A DNA stretch of 64,000 nucleotides, from positions 7,832,265 through 7,896,264 of the forward strand of contig HG738137.1 in the NCBI GenBank assembly GCA_000499405.2, read 5' to 3'. Each line of letters starts with the position of its first letter. Within the stretch, counting starts at the first letter, position 1. The notes beneath the pieces are model-generated. The model was not told where the DNA came from. It did no database searches and was given only the letters and a program-made list of their open reading frames with translations. The position numbers and the translations under genes are program-made. This DNA is from Onchocerca volvulus (taxonomy: Eukaryota > Nematoda > Chromadorea > Rhabditida > Onchocercidae). Below are positions 49,518 to 62,109 of the stretch, piece by piece.

Positions 49518-51525
49518 TTACTTTAAACTGTTATTTTCGGCAGTATTACCATATCCATAACCGACTTCTTTTAATTCCGGAAAACTAATTTTACAATTTG
49601 GCAAGGAAGCTTTTAAACTTTGTACTGCACCTGCTTGTTGCGTTACGCATGGTAGAAAATAAAAATGTGCTCGCTGTAATCCCCGAATTCGTTTAATTCC
49701 TTTGATAAAATCATCACTGATGTAAGGATTTGCGACAATCTCCTAAAACAGAGTTATTCATTGATCTGAATGACTTGGGTCTAATCAGAAAAGGTCCATA
49801 TTGTGAATTCCGACTCATAATTGCTTTTTCTTACTAAATTAAATTCAAAAAAGTATTAGGAAACTTATCCTGTGAGTTAAATAAGTAATATCAAAAGCAA
49901 ACAATGTTTCGTAAAGTTCGTGAAGGTCGTCCCGAAATAAGATGTTCAATTGCTTTGTCCGTAAAAAAGTCACAGAAATTCAATTTTAAGACTTCTATCT
50001 GACGGCACTCTTTGAAGTACTGAAAGCCTGCATCACCAATCGCTGAATCAGTCGCGTCGACCTGAACGAACTTTAGAAGACATATGTAAAATTACATTTT
50101 TGCAAAAAAACTACTACCAATTTCACATTTCATTAATTCTTTTTTGAAAGTTAAAATTAAAGCGCTAAGTTTTAAGTTTGAAAATTATATATTTATGCAA
50201 AAGAAGTATTATCGAAAGAATAAATATTAATATTTAGCTGACCTTAACAATGTAAATATTCGGTTTCTTAGCCCAGCGCATGTTATAAATCGCATCAAGT
50301 TTTTCCATACTAATTGTTGGCAGCACTGGACTCCATTTAAAGGGAACCATAGGAAACGGCTAAAGATTCGTAAACTTTGAAAATATAATTCTGATTCAAA
50401 TAAAATCCTTGATGAACACAAATTACATTTTAAATCTTACAATACTTCCAAAATTGAAACCAAAATCGCTAATATAACGACGCATATCTGCCCTGCAAGT
50501 GATCGACGTCCCATCACTCATTATAACCTAAAAAGGCATTTGAAGAAGAGCCATTTTTCAGATCCAAGTAAAAACATTCAATAGAGCTTTTTAATGCTAA
50601 TTATCTCTTTCTTTCTTTTAAACAATCCTTTTTGTTCCAAATGAAGCAAAACAGATAGCACAAAGTGGAAATTACAAACTACAAGATATGAAATGACGTA
50701 AACGAAAAATAGCATAAATGTGTTCATATTTATATATACGTTTCCACCATATTAGTTGTTTATTATCGCTTTCAGAAGGCAAAATAATAAAAAAAAAAAC
50801 CAATGGTACCTCTGATGAGCCACATTCCATTAACCATTCTAAGCAAGCTAACTCGGGACCAAAATACATCACACGATCAATCCGGAATCTATAAGAAGTT
50901 CAAGCAATTTAGTTTAATTACATCTAAATTACTAGTTTATTGATAGATGACTAACCTATCTTGAAATCTATAAAATTCAGATATAACTACATTAGACTTT
51001 AAGTCATTTCAATGAAGAAAATCTGTTTTTAATAGACATATTGATATGATACATTTTAATCTATTATGCTATACATCATTTTTTTTTCTTTTTGTATAAA
51101 AATGAGGATCTCAGCTACTAATCATTATCAAACAAAATGGAATTTGTAGAAATTAATTAAGCTACCTGTTAGATAACTTATCAGCAATAAATTTTCTGAC
51201 ATGAAGACCTTTGACTGACGAAATTTGCATGGTTTTAGGTTTTAGCGGTCGTAACGAAAGTGTCACTCGAAATATAGACGAAAATCTGCATGGTAATGTA
51301 ATAAATTCCATCATAACTATACAAACAATCTGTAAATAGTAAGCAAATGATTAGTAATAAATCAAAAGATACGCCATTTAGATACATAATAAACCACCTT
51401 CTGAAGATGTAGCAAAATAAATTGCACCTGCGATTCGCAAATAAACTTTGATTGATGGCAGAAAAGTCAGAAATACTGATGACTTTCGGACCAATTCGAA
51501 ACAATTTCCCATTCAATTTTAACAC
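49518..51525 (-). CDS. ATP synthase subunit s / DMAC2-like mitochondrial LRR protein
   Basis: About seven exons encode roughly 295 residues of the ATP5S/DMAC2 family: small mitochondrial leucine-rich-repeat proteins linked to ATP synthase coupling factor B or to complex I membrane-arm assembly. Exon 1 (51525-51428) is basic and hydroxylated, as in a mitochondrial presequence (MLKLNGKLFRIGPK). The family core begins with GPELACLEWLMECG (50.8 kb). KVDATDSAIGDAGFQYF (about 50.0-50.2 kb) matches the VDATDS...GF block of ATP5S. The last exon carries ISDDFIKGIKRIRGLQ and ends in SLKASLPNCKISF, the family's C-terminal LRR pattern. It lies about 1.1 kb downstream of TRMT5 on the same strand. I cannot tell DMAC2 from DMAC2L by eye. 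Stop TAA at 49518. Confidence 0.8.
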
Positions 51526-52595
51526 TTAAACTACTCTTCATGTGTCACTTTGGTTTTTTCGATTGAATTTCACAATGATGCGTATAAGAGAGCGAAAAAG
51601 AAATGAAATGCTTCAAAGCAGATAAACAATTTCTTATCCCATTTTGGGAATTTAAATGTGAATTAATATCACCACTTCTCCAAACAAGAATTGAATTTTC
51701 GTCAGTGGAGAATATGCTAATTTACAAAAGAGTTATTAAGAAGAATGAATTGATATAGTTTCCGCCAATGATCTTATTTTACTGGTTCAGCGATCTTTCT
51801 TCAATTTTCTTGGAATGAACTTTATTTCTTAATTTTTATTGCTCAACAATGGCATATAAGCGGCTTTCCAGTTTGCATAATGTAATATGACTCAAAATAC
51901 ATCACATATGAGCATACTTCACATTTCCACATATGCAGCAGTTCCGATAATCATAATATCAAATATAAATTCAGAACAATATTAAATTTCAGTGTTTAAA
52001 AAAAAAAAAAAAAAAACACAATAATAACATGAACGGTGAATCATTACTAAAAGAGAACTTCCTTTTCAATTCAAATGCAAATTAAAACTAAAGGACAGAA
52101 CATAAGTTGAAAAAAAAATTGTTCCGAAATTAGATTTAATCTCAATGATCTACTCTATCTATTTCCACACATTTTTTTAAACTGAATCACTGCCAGATAT
52201 TTTATTTTCCTTTTAGCTAGCAATTCCTGTCATGCTGTAAACAGAAATATTGAAAATCAGTACCACTGTTCTATGTTTTCAATATTTATGATATACAAGA
52301 TATGATGAAACTTTTGCAGAAGTTAAGAATTAAAAACACACTTGTTTATAAATGTTAGAGTATCACGGGAAAAAATTTTCAACAACCCCTGATAATTTAT
52401 ACTCATTACACTAATAGAGAAATGAAAAACATTTTTTCAAGGTCTCTCAAAATCAATCATTTAAGAAAATCAAATTTCTCCAATTGCAACAAAACTAAAA
52501 AAAAAAATTAAGGTTTAAGAATGCAAAAGATAAAAAACAGCATTTCATTTATATAGATTAATAATAACTCAAAAACTGATATTGATGAGATCTTC
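51526..52595. other. Spacer between TRMT5 and the DMAC2-like gene
   Basis: AT-rich, no exon recognised. It presumably contains the TRMT5 3' UTR (minus strand). No RNA gene or repeat was seen beyond an A-run near 51998. Confidence 0.45.
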
Positions 52596-55590
52596 TCAAC
52601 CAGATCGTTTTTTCTTTAGCTCAGGTTCCAATTTTTCAGTCTGTATTTCGCAAAATGTTCGCTGAGCACAAATTCGTTCATCGCTATTGTTGTTACTACT
52701 ACATCCTTTTGTTTTACTGTTGGTTTCTCCGATCTCTAGTTCTTCAGTATCGGACGAGAATAAAAGTTCGTCAGGAAATTGAAATGTGGCACAAAACATT
52801 TTCTTACGCCCAGCAACATCTCGAACAAAACGTACTTCAGTGAAATGCAACTTCGAAATACTGAAAACTAAATAGTTGACACAATAACCTAAATTTTTTT
52901 TTACAATTTGATAGAAAATTTGCGTTTTAATTATGTAACATTATGAAGAAAAGTTCCTCTTTATAAATCTTGCAGCGATAAATAAAAACATTCATTTCAA
53001 CTTTAACGAAACTCAATCAATTTGAATCAACGAATAAATTTTCTATTTCTTATAAAATTTTTTACCCAAGACTTTTGCATATCAAATTTTGCGCTTCATC
53101 AAAGTACCAATTATCCTCCAGATCATCCGGCGCTTTTACGAAAAAATGACAGTGTATGTAGAAAGGAAATGGAAGGGTTATATCTGCAACAAAACTGAAT
53201 ACAGTAAAATACCATTTTTCTCTTTTGGAAAATTCAAAATTTCCAAAAAATTCAAAATCCTTTAAACCATCACGTGCATCATTCACTAACCTGATAAACT
53301 GAGTTTATTATTTAGACATCCTCGAAAATAAGGAAGGAACTGTAAGGACATGCCCGGCAAGTTCATTACAACATGTGCATCTGCGGGAGTCTTTTCTAAA
53401 AACGGAGACAAACGAAAGTAAGAGCTTGGAAACATAGCATAAACAAAAATAGTCAAAATTTTCTGCCAAGAAACTTTAATTTCTATGGGATGAACTGAAA
53501 AATAAAAATTTACCAATTGGTGAAAAAAAAAAAAAAAAAAAAACCAATGTCATTACTTTTACAATCAGAGATATTGTAATTTTTTGCTTCATTTGCCAAG
53601 TCATCAGCGAGAACAGTCTTGATAAACATGGCTGCATCCATGTTATATAAATTAAGCCGTTCGAAGGATAACTGAAATTTATGGTGAATAATTCCGCAAA
53701 AAAAAAATTTATAAAAAATTGAAGAACTGTCGTCTATTATGAAGAAAAGAAAAAGCGAATGGAAAAAAGTTGACAAAGCAGAAGTTTTAAAAAAGAATTC
53801 AAAGAGATATATAGCTGAAAACAAATTTTTAACACTGTTTGATTTCAAAAAAATACTGGGATTTGCAAGGAACATCATGATTTGTTAAGGAGATGAATAA
53901 AATCTACATGATTAAGCTCCAAATTTCGCTTAATATAATCAATACAATTCGGATTTAGATCATTTGCTAAGATATGATGAGCTCCATTCCTTACCACCGG
54001 TAAAACGAATGGTCCAATACCAGCACAACAATCATAAAAAATTGACTGCTTACTAATTTTTTGCACTATTCTTTTATGTTCCGTGCTCAGTCTTGGATTG
54101 TAAAACACCTGTAACTGTTTTGCAATAAGATATGTTCTAATCCTTTTTAATAAAGTGCTTGTACAAAATGGCAAAAGAAGAACAAATTGGCATACTTAAC
54201 ATGTTCTTTAGAAAAATTAGCAGTAACATACAAATTCCAACTTTCCATAAAATAAAAAAAATAAGGCTGAAATAATAACCTGACTGAAATCTAATTGATA
54301 ACGTAATTTTTCTTCATGCACTTCAGTCTTATAATTTTCTTCACCAGCAAGCAAATCAAGTTTAAATGTACGATATTTATGCCCGATTGCATCCAATTTA
54401 TTAACAACTGTCCTGCAAAAAGTTGGGATTTCGACAAAATGTGAAAGACTTGAACAGTGAAAAAATTATTTTTTTGAGTGAAATGTTAGAAAAGAAATGA
54501 AGACAAATATACAAAATTCAAGAATACACTAAATATTTTGACTTCGAAAATCTAATAATTTGAATATACCGATCCTACCAATATCAAAGTACAAATGGGT
54601 ATTCCGAACTTTTAATAATAATAAAATGAAAACACATACTTACAATTGGTGACTTTGTCGAGAAGTATTGTCCCAATGACTTTTTTATATAACAATAGTT
54701 CTTCTCGTAAATTCACATGGACAATATGACCGATTTGAGAAAAACCACTGAAGGTTACAATAATTATTTTCTGAATTTTAAGAAAGACTTTTTCTGAGGC
54801 AGAACTTCCCACAGAAACTATTGAAAATTTAATTAAATAAATCGCTATCTCTAACATACCCGAATTCGAGTCCTTTCGGTAAAATTGCAGTAATACATGA
54901 CTTCACAGGCCAGTCATCGTAATTCAAAGTCACACTGTAAGATTCAAATCTGGCCGTCAGCCCTGTCAAGTTTTCTATAGTTTTTAACACAACATTTCTT
55001 GTGTTTTCATTCATTTTTTCGGGACAAAATACAATAGCTTTTTCGTTTTCCGTCGGCATATTGATGACAGGCTGGAAATTTAAAAAATTCAGATCAAATT
55101 ATCGGTCCTAACAAACATGTAGTACTATTCCTGAGGAATAAAGCCATGCAATGAATAAATATATAACTCATTTTGAATGATTAAGAGAGATCTATTATTC
55201 ATAATTACGACGCAAAGTATTCTACCGAAAAAACTTTGAAAGTTCATACTATAGCTTATTATCTTAAAAAAAAAAATTTTTTTTCTTTATCAAATTATCA
55301 AAGAAATAGGCTAATGTTTAGTAAGATTAGAAAAAGACGGAAGATAAATAAGAAAAACTGTAACAAAATTGAAAAAAGAAGAAGGCAAAAGTGAAAACAT
55401 CTCTCATTCGAAATGAAAGTCAAAAATTCATGATTAAAAGAAATTACCTTAATTTTACTACAAAATCGTTCTACCGTCGTGTTTGCTATTTCCTTACATC
55501 CAATTAGTCGACCGATAACTTTCGGTGGTACAACTACAATCGGTAAAGAGATTTCTTTGCTAAAATAGAGAAAGGAGCATGATGAACTTC

Positions 55591-55668
<78 letters not shown>

Positions 55669-56466
55669 ATGAATTTTCATAACTTGACTTATTTTTGACC
55701 ACTCACTTATTTCGAATTTTCCTAATCCGTTTCAACTCATCCATCTCTAACATCAAATAGAAAAAATCAATATGGAGCAAAACTTTCATATTTATACTTC
55801 TTGATAATAAAAACTTTGGGGAAAACTTATTAAACTTTTTAATTTATGCAATTTGTGTTTCTTTATCTTAAATTCTTTTTGAAATTTCTGTTAAGTGAAA
55901 TCTCTCGACTAATATATTTTTGCATTCACAGAAAAACAAAGCCCATAAATCAGTTCAAAATCTGAATGAAATTTTGATGAACAGAACTGTTTAGGATTTT
56001 GTACAACTATACAAGCTTTTCCATTAGATCCTTAAAAATGACTATTAATCAGAACAATTTCTGAATGGGATGCAAAACTTTGCATATTCCAGTAAACTGA
56101 CTAAACTACTTCGAAATTCATGGATGGCTGTCTTGCATTATACCATCATTTGAAATATAAAAATCTGTAATACACATCACGCAACATTTAAGAATGAAAT
56201 GATGCAAGAACTTCAAACCACCATTTACTTATAAATCATTCTCAATATTACTGGTAACAAACACGTTTTAGTAATTTTATTAAAAAACAGTCTAACCTGA
56301 ATAACTTTTTCTCATTGTCCGTAAGAACAGTAATTCCTCGAACTTTATTCGAAATAGTATACATTGATGAGAACCTCCTCACATAGAACCTTTCCCAAAA
56401 AATCCTGGTTACAGATGAGAAATGTGTTTTCTCAGTTGATAAGAATAAATTAAAGCCATAACGCAT
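52596..56466 (-). CDS. TRMT5: tRNA (guanine37-N1)-methyltransferase TRM5
   Basis: Transfers a methyl group from S-adenosylmethionine to N1 of G37, next to the anticodon, preventing +1 frameshifting; acts on cytosolic and mitochondrial tRNAs such as tRNA-Pro and tRNA-Leu. Multi-exon, minus strand. Exon 1 (56466-56297) gives a basic, presequence-like N-terminus and ends VRGITVLTDNEKKLF. It joins in phase (AG|C) to exon 2 at about 55559 (KEISLPIVVVPPKVIG), as in the family's RGM-TxLDRxxF...vP block. GFSQIGHIVHVNLREEL and FYNPRLSTEHKRIV are Trm5 signatures. The AdoMet site is DCCAGIGPFVLPV with ANDLNPN. MNLPGMS is the catalytic-domain MNLP motif. VRFVRDVAGRKKMFC lies near the C-terminus, which ends in a basic KKKRSG. 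Possible spliced-leader acceptor directly before the ATG. Confidence 0.93.
55592..55667. repeat. 76-base poly(T) run with one A
   Basis: T run interrupted once by A at 55636, in the first TRMT5 intron, just upstream of exon 2 on the coding strand (where it reads as poly(A)). The length is likely unreliable. Confidence 0.9.
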
Positions 56467-57225
56467 CTATGCCAGTACAAAAAATAAAATCTGCAAATTC
56501 ACCAATAATTTCATTTACAACAGTACATCCTCATGTGTTCGATCACATGCCTTTTTCCTTCACGCTTAATACTCTTCGAAAATGATCTTGCTAATAAAAT
56601 TCATAGCAGAAAGATTTGAATATTACTTCTCTACTTCATGAATCTTGTCAAATGCCGTCTTGCATTTACACCATTCACTTTGCAAGTTCTAATGATTGAT
56701 CTGTCATTTCCCGATGCAACTATCAAAAATTGTCATATCACTTAGGTCCTAAACACGTCACATTACCATTCACAACTTTTTCGTCATTATCATTGATCCA
56801 AACAAGCCAACGCTGATGAAGAAATGTACCTCAAGCTAAAATAAGTACTGAAATATTATGAGAGGGTACAAAATTTACAAAAATAAAATGAATACTTTGT
56901 AGTATAGCATAAAAGTTCACTGAAATAATACGAAAAAGAAGAAACATTTATTGTAACAAAATAATAATTTAATGAGCATAACAGTTACTTTCAATTGCTG
57001 CACTCCCCACCGACCTTCAAATAGAATTATAATTTTGTTTGGTACTTGATGAAGTAAAAGTATGTATCTACTTCGAAAAGCATAGTTTTCAGAAGAGAAA
57101 CCACATACAAAAAAGTGGAATCTGCATATATCAAACAAGTCTATTATTTTAAATAGTCAAATATCAAAAAATGAACAAAAATCTTCGATAAACTATTAGC
57201 ATATTTTAGTAAACATGAAACAGTT
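56467..57225. other. Spacer between PARS2 and TRMT5
   Basis: About 760 bases without a recognised exon. A pyrimidine-rich stretch ending GGCATAG lies immediately before the TRMT5 ATG on the minus strand and could be a trans-splice acceptor. The distance is longer than typical worm operon spacing, but it does not exclude co-transcription. Confidence 0.45.
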
Positions 57226-60200
57226 TTATAGCTTCACAATAAATTTTGAAGCTTCAGCATAATCAAGATCTCCAACACTGATCGGTCCATCACTATGAAT
57301 TTCTGTTTTATAATATTCTACGATTGGATTGCTAGTCAGTGACCGGGCAGTCCGATTTCCAATCACCAGTATGTGAGGGATACCTGAATTTAATAGTAAA
57401 ATAATATACAATGACAAGCTCCCAATTTATTAAGAAAGAAAAAGAATTAGAATAGGCACAGAAATGTCATTAATATCATTTAAGTATTTACTTAAAAATG
57501 GATTTCAATTTTAGGAAATTTATTGTATTATCTACCAACAATATTAACGTCTCATTTTCAATGCTCTGAATGCAGAAAAGTAGAAACCATGAATGCAGAA
57601 ATGCAAAACTTATTTTCTAACCTACCTATATCATATGTTGTTTGTTGTTGATCCTATATGGCTACCTATTTTATGTGCATTTTACCCAAAGTTTAATGAT
57701 GTTTTTTAGGATTTCAAAATATTTGACCTAGATTTGAAGCCGCAAGCAACCGCTTTCCAATTGAATTATCCAATCGATCATCAACAAAAATATCATTCTG
57801 TAGAGATGATATCTGACTAAGATGATTAATAACATCTTGAGCAAATGCCATCGTTTCGGATTGAGTTTTGTTTGGCAGAATAATGGCCACTTTAAAAGGT
57901 GTCAATGCATACGGCAAACGAAGGGCTTTTGCACTAGGTGACATTGAATCAATTAACGCTGCTACCATACGGCCTGAAAATGCTTTGCTATTGATTTTAT
58001 TATTAAACCAACATCAGCACAATAAGTTTGACATTATAGCTCGTTATTAAACACAAAATAAAATTGGATATCCTTATTCAATAGTCAAATATCAAAATAT
58101 GATCTGATTGTTTCCTTCCTACATTCCTGTACAAAATCTTTGTACAGTTATTATGCTCAACACAAGTAGAAAACAACAAAGTAAGAAACAAATATTTCAA
58201 ACAATCATAAATTACCAATGCCGATTCCAAAACAGTTCATTTTCAATGGTTGTCCAAGATGTTTTGCATTAAATTTTTTGGTGAATAAGTCCCCTAACTG
58301 GAATGTGTGAGCTATTTCAATCGTTTCAATAATCGAAATACATTTCTCGACACAGCAGCAAGGTTTCTCACCACGCTTCAACAAATCATGACTCACACCT
58401 GAAGCAGAAAAAAAAAAATCATTACTGACCTTTCAGAGAATCATTAATAATACGGTTTTCATATGATAAAAATAGTAAAGTTCGAGACTCTTGCTTTCAA
58501 AACTTCCAGAGAAAAGCTTCGAGAATTATCACGTTTAAGAAAGCTCGAAGTTCGAAAATTATCATCCAGAGCAATAAAAAGTTTCTTTTTTCTTGCAACT
58601 AGAAGATAAAGAAAATCAAAGCTCACAATCAAAATTTTTTTGATTTCTTGAAAAAAAATTTCGAAAAATTCAAGTTGATTTTTTACAGATCTTTCAAGTA
58701 AAGACTTACATATTTATATATATATATATAAAAAAAGTCAAATTCTAGCACTACTGACTTAAGTTTTAATGAATGAGATTGAAAATATAACACTACCTGA
58801 ATTGCAATTTGTACAATAAGCAATACTATCGCGGCCTGTCCTACTCGGTAAATGATATTCATGTGACACATTACCACCAATATTTCCAGCATCGGCTCGA
58901 ACAATATAAACATTAACGCCGAGACGATCACGAAATATTTTTTGATATGTCTATAAAAATATGCTCTATCTGTACTGTAATTTAGCAGAAAATAATAAAT
59001 GGAATTTTTTAAATGAAGAAAGAATTTGAACATAAAAATTAGTGAAAATAAATTCCGATTATTTATTGAAATGATCAAAATAATAACTTGCAAGATTATT
59101 GAACGAAAAAAGAGAATGATATGGCTCCTAGAGCATTTTGATACTAATTCACTTTCATCTATCTTAAAGATTGCCATAACTTTTGCTTTATAAGTCTTAA
59201 ATTTTATATAATAATAAATGCTTACTTCATTCATAAGATTGTAAGTATCTGAGGCATTCTTCTCCGTTATATCAAAAGAATATAAATCATTCATTAAAAA
59301 TTCCCTACTACGAAGAAGTCCATATCCAACAGCAATTTCATCGCGAAATTTTGGTCCTGTTTGATATAGCATTAACGGATAGATAGCTTGTCTTAATTCA
59401 TCTAAAATAAGAACTATTAAAATTCCCATATTTTTCAGAAAAAAAAAATTTTACAAATAAAAATGAAAGACAGTAAAATAAACACGATGATCTATTGTTC
59501 TTTAAGAAAATCCAATTAAGAATATTCTCTCCATAAATCTCATCTCAAACAAACAATGAAGCCCATCTTTCATATAACTCGATAATTAGTATATTAACTT
59601 ATAAAAAAAAAAAAAGAAAAAAGAAAGTGTCGCAGTAGTTCAATATTATAGAGATAGAGATGCATTAAAACAGTTTATAATATACTTTATATACTTATAA
59701 TTTCATTTAATTGTTTAACATTTCATTTCAACCATTCACATCAAAACTTCCACAAAAATGATAGCCGTCTTAAATAGCATTAATTTGAGCTGTCATAAAT
59801 ACTATGATAAAATATAGAAGTCTAGTAACAAGGACTATATTACATGAGTGAAATTTAATGTGCAAAGGCAGAAATATGAAACTCAAATGCCTCGAAAATT
59901 TGGTATTCTGCATTAATTAAAAACATTACCTTGTTCGGCAATCAACTTTGTTATCATTTCTTCATGAGTTGGCTGAAGACAGAAAGTCTGACTGGTTTTA
60001 TCATTCAAATGAAACATTTCTGATTCGAAAGCACTCCATCGATCAGCTTTTTGCCACATTTCTTTAGCACCCAATATCGGCATACTGATTTTGTAAGCAC
60101 CAATGGCATTCAGTTCAGTTTCAATCACTTTTATCAATTTATCGATAATGCGCTGACCAAAAAAAAAAAACAAAATAGAATGTTAAATATGCATTGGTAA

Positions 60201-60532
60201 ATCTAATGCGCTTTTCAATTTCTACAATGAAAAAACTATTACGGACATAAAATTCGAACTGGAACACTCAATCATCCTGAGTATCACTTTCAGTGCGAAA
60301 AAAATATATCTTCCATTTCACTAACACTTCCAAATCTTTGGAGAAAGTTTTTCGAAGGAACATCATTGAAATGAAAAGTTCAGAAGATACCAATAGGAAG
60401 TATCGAATATATTCCTTTGTGCTCTTGGGCAATCAACGCTTTGGAAAGCATAAGCTGATGGAAAATTCGAGCTGTTTTCGCTTTCACATCCAATGAGCCA
60501 AGCAGCATCTTAGATGCTCGGTGTACCTTCAT
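57226..60532 (-). CDS. PARS2: Mitochondrial prolyl-tRNA synthetase
   Basis: Charges mitochondrial tRNA-Pro with proline. Class II aminoacyl-tRNA synthetase, about seven exons and 428 residues (human PARS2 is 475). Residues 26-48 hold HQLMLSKALIAQEHKGIYS. The TxE proline/ATP loop QPTHEE is at about 109-114. Motif 2 region KFRDEIAVGYGLLRSREF lies at about 141-158, and YHLPSRTGRDSIAYC at about 214-227. Motif 3 FGIGIGRMVAALID is at about 290-303 with its arginine intact. An anticodon-binding domain follows (PFKVAIILPN; DDRLDNSIGKRL; HILVIG). The bacterial-type INS editing insertion is absent, as in mitochondrial enzymes. The start is at 60532, 25 bases after a TTTCAG acceptor. The exon 1 to 2 junction (60391 to about 60153) lacks a canonical AG in the phase that homology demands. 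Confidence 0.93.
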
Positions 60533-60557
60533 TTCGTTTCTCCGAATCTTTAAATCA

Positions 60558-60567
60558 CTGAAATAAG
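60558..60567 (-). promoter_or_regulatory. Probable spliced-leader acceptor of PARS2
   Basis: On the minus strand CTTATTTCAG ends 25 bases before the ATG at 60532. It matches the nematode acceptor consensus with no upstream exon found. This favours the inner ATG over the upstream in-frame ATG at 60625. Confidence 0.55.
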
Positions 60568-61289
60568 AAGCTGAAAGATTTAAGACCAATATAAACTCGC
60601 TGAATGGACACTGTCTTTTATTCATGTAAATATGTATTCAACTACTTTTACAAAATAACGGTTTTAACCGTGACAGGCTGTTTTATAAACAGGAAAATTT
60701 TTTAATTCATGCATGTCTTTATTCTATATATCTCTTCATGTGCTAAAACAAATTCTATCCGACAAAGAATAGTAGATCAAACATGATCGTTAACTAAAAC
60801 AAATAAAGTGACTCAAGTAAAAAAGTTTCTTTTAAATTTTTTGGTTTGTACGTTTTAACATTTTGACCAGAAGAGATGATACAGAAAAATTATCTTCACG
60901 TTATTAACTGATTCGAAATTTGTAATATCTTGACCTTCAGGAAGCCAAGTCAAAAATCCCATCGAGTATTCCCGCACCCACTACCTCGAAATGTTTCAAT
61001 TTCTTTAAAACAGACCAACTCCCTATGCACAAGGTGTGTGGCCCGTGAATTTCAGTAGCAGCAGTATTGAGTGACATCAGGCATTGTCAAGTTTTACGTT
61101 ACAGTGTTCCGACTTGTTTTGTGATTTCTTTTGGTCTTTATCACATTAACATTATCTTATTCCTCAGCTTATTTAGAGATAAAGACAGAAATGCCTTTAC
61201 TATCGATGTTAGAAAAACCGAAATGTTTTTTGAAATATAGACATGACGAAATAATCAAAAATCATGGTATTATAAAAATATGTATAACT
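60568..61289. other. Upstream region of PARS2
   Basis: AT-rich, no coding feature recognised. A slightly GC-richer patch at 60950-61090 stands out from the surroundings, but I could not assign it. It would hold the PARS2 promoter if that gene heads a transcription unit. Confidence 0.4.
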
Positions 61290-61302
61290 AACTGGATCGG
61301 CC

Positions 61303-61318
61303 ACGTGGATTCGCACGT
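61303..61318. repeat. Terminal hairpin of copy 2 arm
   Basis: ACGTG-GATTCG-CACGT, a 5-bp perfect stem in the same position as the GC-rich hairpin of copy 1 (988-1010). The primary sequence differs but the pairing is kept, which suggests selection on structure when the element was active. Confidence 0.5.
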
Positions 61319-62109
61319 CAGGCTCCAGCTAATCTATTTAAATAAAAAATCAATATTTGTTTGTTCAAAATCCTGAACCATCGAAAGTTTTAAACACGCG
61401 CCTTATCTATATTAATTCAAAATCTTAGATATTGAAAATTCCTTACCTACTGCTGTGAAATTTTGACACAACTTTGCATTCGAATACGCGCATATTTTTA
61501 TACAGGCGTTGTTGTAGCTCACTCTGGCTAAGTGGAAAAAAAGAAAAGAGAAAGCGAATGTTTTTAGTGTTGGGAAAGAAAACTGATACTTTGTAACTTG
61601 ATTTGTAGTTTGGTTGGATTAGAAACTGATTATTGCTATTGGATTAGAGACTGATTATTGCTATTGTGATTAGGCTAGGTCAGCAATAATGTGAAGAAGT
61701 TTTTTGTTTCTTGTGTGACGGAGATGAATGCTGTTGAGAAATATTTTATTGATTGATAAAGAGTGTTTTTTCGTAACAAACAATTTGGGTTATTCTTTTT
61801 TTTGTCGCTAGTAGGGAAGAAACTGTTCAAGTGAATTGTCGGATTATTGTTAGTATTGTGTCGCTTTGAACTGTCAAACTGGAACCCCCTGGAACTCCGA
61901 ACTGTTGCTGTTGTTGAGTCGATTTTTGTGGTTTATTTGTGAATTGGAGCGTTTTGTTGGTGAAAGTGTTTTTCGTTCCTTTAACACTATGTCGCGCCCT
62001 TACCTTTAGTATTTCTTGTTTACAATCATTGTCATGGCCTTATTTGACATCTTTCAGTTTTTGCCCACATCTAATATGTTTAATTTCACAATACTTGTGG
62101 TTATATAAT

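Noticed and set aside
55690..55744. Possible first exon of TRMT5 starting MDELKRIRK
   Set aside because: The exon at 56466-56297 joins exon 2 in phase and restores the conserved RGIT...LF-KEISLP block; the short exon would not.
58683..59429. Longest single open frame in the window (248 codons, minus strand)
   Set aside because: Only its first part (about 59402-59230) is a real PARS2 exon; the rest is read-through of an intron, and the following true exon lies in a different frame.
61000..61090. CACTACCTC, resembling a let-7 target seed match
   Set aside because: It lies upstream of PARS2 and not in any supported 3' UTR; a short match is expected by chance.
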